This document shows positions 20,281 to 22,426 of a stretch of DNA of 22,426 nt, piece by piece. A program made the position numbers and the translations under genes. The stretch comes from a virus, in IMG/VR virus record IMGVR_UViG_3300017742_000139, positions 1-22,426 of that record, one strand, 5' to 3'. The first letter of the stretch is position 1. Each line of letters opens with the position of its first letter. The notes below the pieces were generated by a model that was not told the origin of the DNA, made no database searches, and saw nothing but the letters and a program-made list of their open reading frames with translations.

Positions 20281-22426
20281 TGCTGCCATCTGACCGTTAT
20301 ATCGCTGAAATTCTTGGGCTCACAGAGGCGCAGTATCGGCACTTCCATATTGAGGCAAGGAAACGCGCAGCGGAAGGACCGCGACCTGCTGTAACTGCAG
20401 AAGTCGCAACAGTTATTGCAATCGTCAACCTTGTAATCGGACTAGGTTCGATTGCGGTTTCGTTGCTGTTAAAGCCTTCCGCACCAAAAGCCCCAGGTGA
20501 ACAAGGCCAACCAACGCAGCGCCAAGAGGAAGGCAGCACAGTCCTGCGAAACAGTCGGTTTGCGCCTAGATATGGGTTTGATTCGCAACAAGATATTGCA
20601 ACCATAGGCAGCATTATTCCCATTATTTACGCTCGTAAAGAAACCATATCTGGCACAACTTACGGCGCAGTACGTATCAATATGCCAATGCTTTGGAACC
20701 AGGTTCTGAGCCTTGGCGGAGGCCAGATGATACGCGCTGTATTTTTACTCGGTGAAGGCACCATCAGCAGCGTTGACTCAAATGGCTTCGCGATTGGCAG
20801 TAGCACGTTACAAGGCTATATTTTTGACACCCCCGCTGCTACTGAAGCAGCCTCACGGGTGACGCTCTATCTCAGCAAAGATGGAGGCCGAATCGCTGGG
20901 GCTGACAGAGTAGCAGGCTGTTCAAATGCCAATGATGACGGCAGCTCTAGTAGTTCAGATGTTTTTAGGGTGTACTGGAACGGAGCAGAGCGAACAGATT
21001 TTTGTTCATCCAACCGGCCAAGTGCGCAGACGGCTTTTGGCGTTTATGCACCGATTGGCAACGATTTGATGTATAAAGTCAACCCGGTAATTAGTCCAGG
21101 CGTAAGAAGCCAAACAGGCCCAGGTGGTGGAGATGAAGTTACTGTTGATTGTCCAGTAGACGCGCCAAAGATGAACAAACGGGATAAATATCGAGCCAAT
21201 TTTTCAACATTCAGTGGCGTCTATCAGGTTAATTCCACCCCAGGGACAAGCCCTGGAACCACGACTGCAGTTAGTGTCGGAGATACTGTTAGTTACAGGC
21301 TTCACAACGGAAGCGACTGGGGAACAGCTTTCAGCGCCTACGGCAGCTCTGATGATGACGCAGAGGCAAAAGATGTAGCTTCAGCGGTTGCTTCGCTGCA
21401 AAAGACGTGGGATGATCGATTAGTGGAAGGCGAGTTGTATAAGATCGGGTCGGCTTTATGTGTTTGCACAGACCGTACCTCAGCGGAGTTCGTATCGCAA
21501 GCCGACTTAAACGGCAGCGGGGGTCAAGCTGTTGTCGCCAGTTTTACTGTTGTCAAACCTGGGTCCATTAAGAATTTCTCCTCGTCGAGGCTCCAAGACG
21601 CAGGCGGTGATTCAGGCGTACGGGAGAAAGCTACGACAGGCGGCCACCTTTTGCGCTACGCGCAGGGATCGGTGTCAACGTCCAGAGCGTGCCGAGCCGT
21701 GGAAGTTGGCTTAAAGTCTACTCTTGGCATCAGAATAAACAATCTATGCAACTTTAGAGACACAAAAACTTATGAATACGCTGACACGCAATGGTGTCAA
21801 ACTTTTGAAAACAATCCGCCGGAAGATATAGTTAACAACTTCTATCAAAGTGGAACTATTACAGTACCAGTGCAGCGATACTCGTTTTTCAAGATTAAAT
21901 ATAGAGAAGTTGGGAGTAACAGTTGGACGACGTTAAGCAACGCCTACGGGGTCAGAAGTGAAACGCAGCAGTCTGTTTTCAATTACATTCGCTTTGAATT
22001 TAGCTCCGTCAAAGTACGCGAATTTATGTTTGAGCCCCTTTCAGGGTTTGAAGTTCGCGGAGGCTACTACGGGAGCGCGTTGTATGTGCTTGACCCCAAA
22101 AAGGGTCCGGTTACCATTTCTGACGGCGGGATAAGTGTTGTCTTCAATGGTGAAGGTATTGCGCTTAATACAAGCAACTTTGGCATCACTTTTGGCAACG
22201 CCGATTCTGGCTTAAGTTCCAGCTATGTTTACGATGAAGATACAAACGGTGATGACCCTACTGTCACAAGGAACTACAACGGGCTGCCCCTTGTAGACAA
22301 CAATACCTACATCGACGACTATGGAAAATTAGCGGAAACTTTCGTCTATTCAGAGATCAGCAGTAGTGCGGATTCTGGTCCTGAACATAGTATTGTTTAT
22401 GTCAATGAAATTGTGCCGAACAGTTC
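20280..22426 (+). CDS. Tail tip central hub / host-specificity protein (gpJ-like), partial
   Basis: 715 residues are seen before the right edge; no stop is reached. The start ATG overlaps the upstream TAA. A hydrophobic segment at 41-65 (VATVIAIVNLVIGLGSIAVS) resembles the membrane-like region that opens many gpI/gpJ-type tail tip proteins. RNSRFAPRYGFDSQQDIATI followed by GSIIPIIYARKE is the typical early TipJ-like region where the protein folds into hub rings. Later parts are strand-rich, with Ser/Asp/Gly loops. The C-terminal receptor-binding part lies beyond the window. Role rests on gene order and the N-terminal pattern. Confidence 0.78.
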   Translation, partial: MLPSDRYIAEILGLTEAQYRHFHIEARKRAAEGPRPAVTAEVATVIAIVNLVIGLGSIAVSLLLKPSAPKAPGEQGQPTQRQEEGSTVLRNSRFAPRYGFDSQQDIATIGSIIPIIYARKETISGTTYGAVRINMPMLWNQVLSLGGGQMIRAVFLLGEGTISSVDSNGFAIGSSTLQGYIFDTPAATEAASRVTLYLSKDGGRIAGADRVAGCSNANDDGSSSSSDVFRVYWNGAERTDFCSSNRPSAQTAFGVYAPIGNDLMYKVNPVISPGVRSQTGPGGGDEVTVDCPVDAPKMNKRDKYRANFSTFSGVYQVNSTPGTSPGTTTAVSVGDTVSYRLHNGSDWGTAFSAYGSSDDDAEAKDVASAVASLQKTWDDRLVEGELYKIGSALCVCTDRTSAEFVSQADLNGSGGQAVVASFTVVKPGSIKNFSSSRLQDAGGDSGVREKATTGGHLLRYAQGSVSTSRACRAVEVGLKSTLGIRINNLCNFRDTKTYEYADTQWCQTFENNPPEDIVNNFYQSGTITVPVQRYSFFKIKYREVGSNSWTTLSNAYGVRSETQQSVFNYIRFEFSSVKVREFMFEPLSGFEVRGGYYGSALYVLDPKKGPVTISDGGISVVFNGEGIALNTSNFGITFGNADSGLSSSYVYDEDTNGDDPTVTRNYNGLPLVDNNTYIDDYGKLAETFVYSEISSSADSGPEHSIVYVNEIVPNS

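Larger units (their letters stand above)
14..20982 (+). repeat. Strand-polarised heptamer family TGGARCG across the window
   Basis: TGGAACG or TGGAGCG was found by eye on the plus strand at 14, 267, 318, 543, 1602, 2033, 2396, 2454, 2561, 2632, 2736, 2901, 3002, 3124, 3466, 3971, 5379, 6476, 6803, 7210, 7388, 7463, 8303, 8665, 9222, 11174, 13479, 15064, 15810, 16101, 17228, 17303, 18517, 20240 and 20976 (35). The reverse complement was found only near 10930, 15229, 16963, 19609 and 20017. Orientation is kept inside the minus-strand genes and in gene-free DNA. Confidence 0.75.

Noticed and set aside
1-22426. CRISPR arrays, tRNA genes, insertion sequences, integrase and attachment sites
   Set aside because: No regularly spaced repeats, cloverleaf-like segments, transposase or recombinase frames were seen by eye on either strand.

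Overview
The window reads as about 22 kb of the genome of a tailed double-stranded DNA phage with a siphovirus-type long tail. It carries a large terminase, a DUF4055-type portal, a scaffold, a major capsid protein, four head-tail connector or neck genes, a major tail protein, a frameshifting tail assembly chaperone, a 1073-residue tape measure, and tail-tip genes including an NlpC/P60-like hydrolase and a gpJ-like hub. The small conserved families around the terminase and portal resemble those of aquatic phages, including phages of picocyanobacteria. Few genes have strong Shine-Dalgarno sites and two -1 overlapping styles of start (TAATG and ATGA) are common. I infer an aquatic, perhaps cyanobacterial, host, but the sequence does not prove it. 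No integrase, repressor, tRNA or host gene is visible, so a free phage and a prophage cannot be told apart here.

Layout. (1) 1-6117 is the replication and accessory region: a partial prim-pol type primase on the minus strand; then on the plus strand a possible ssDNA-binding protein, a minimal cytosine-methyltransferase-like protein, two micro-proteins and a PD-(D/E)XK exonuclease; then a minus-strand island of three unknown genes (3049-4349) around a gene-free, hairpin-rich stretch (3289-3611); then small plus-strand genes, one similar to a conserved phage family (DUF7178-like), and a small two-helix membrane protein. (2) 6118-11655 is packaging and head: terL, a probable terS, four or five small genes tightly overlapped, portal, a micro-gene and the scaffold. 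(3) 11656-15547 is capsid, connectors and tail tube. (4) 15640-22426 is tail assembly and tail tip, running off the right edge.

Working together. The primase, ssDNA-binding candidate and exonuclease fit a replication/recombination set. Terminase and portal package DNA into a capsid built on the scaffold. The 12822-14713 genes join head to tail. The chaperone and tape measure set up and measure the tube made by the major tail protein, and the last three genes build the tip that meets the cell wall.

The most notable features beyond genes are: a strongly strand-polarised heptamer TGGARCG (about 35 copies on the plus strand against 5 on the minus strand, in every codon phase and on both sides of gene direction changes); a second motif, GCCATTCA, with seven copies confined to 760-3459; an extended -10-like motif TGYTAYAGT found in intergenic regions; a textbook -1 frameshift site (CCCAAAA, 6-nt spacer, hairpin) in the tail chaperone; and matching leader and terminator elements around the major capsid and major tail genes. 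All counts were made by eye.
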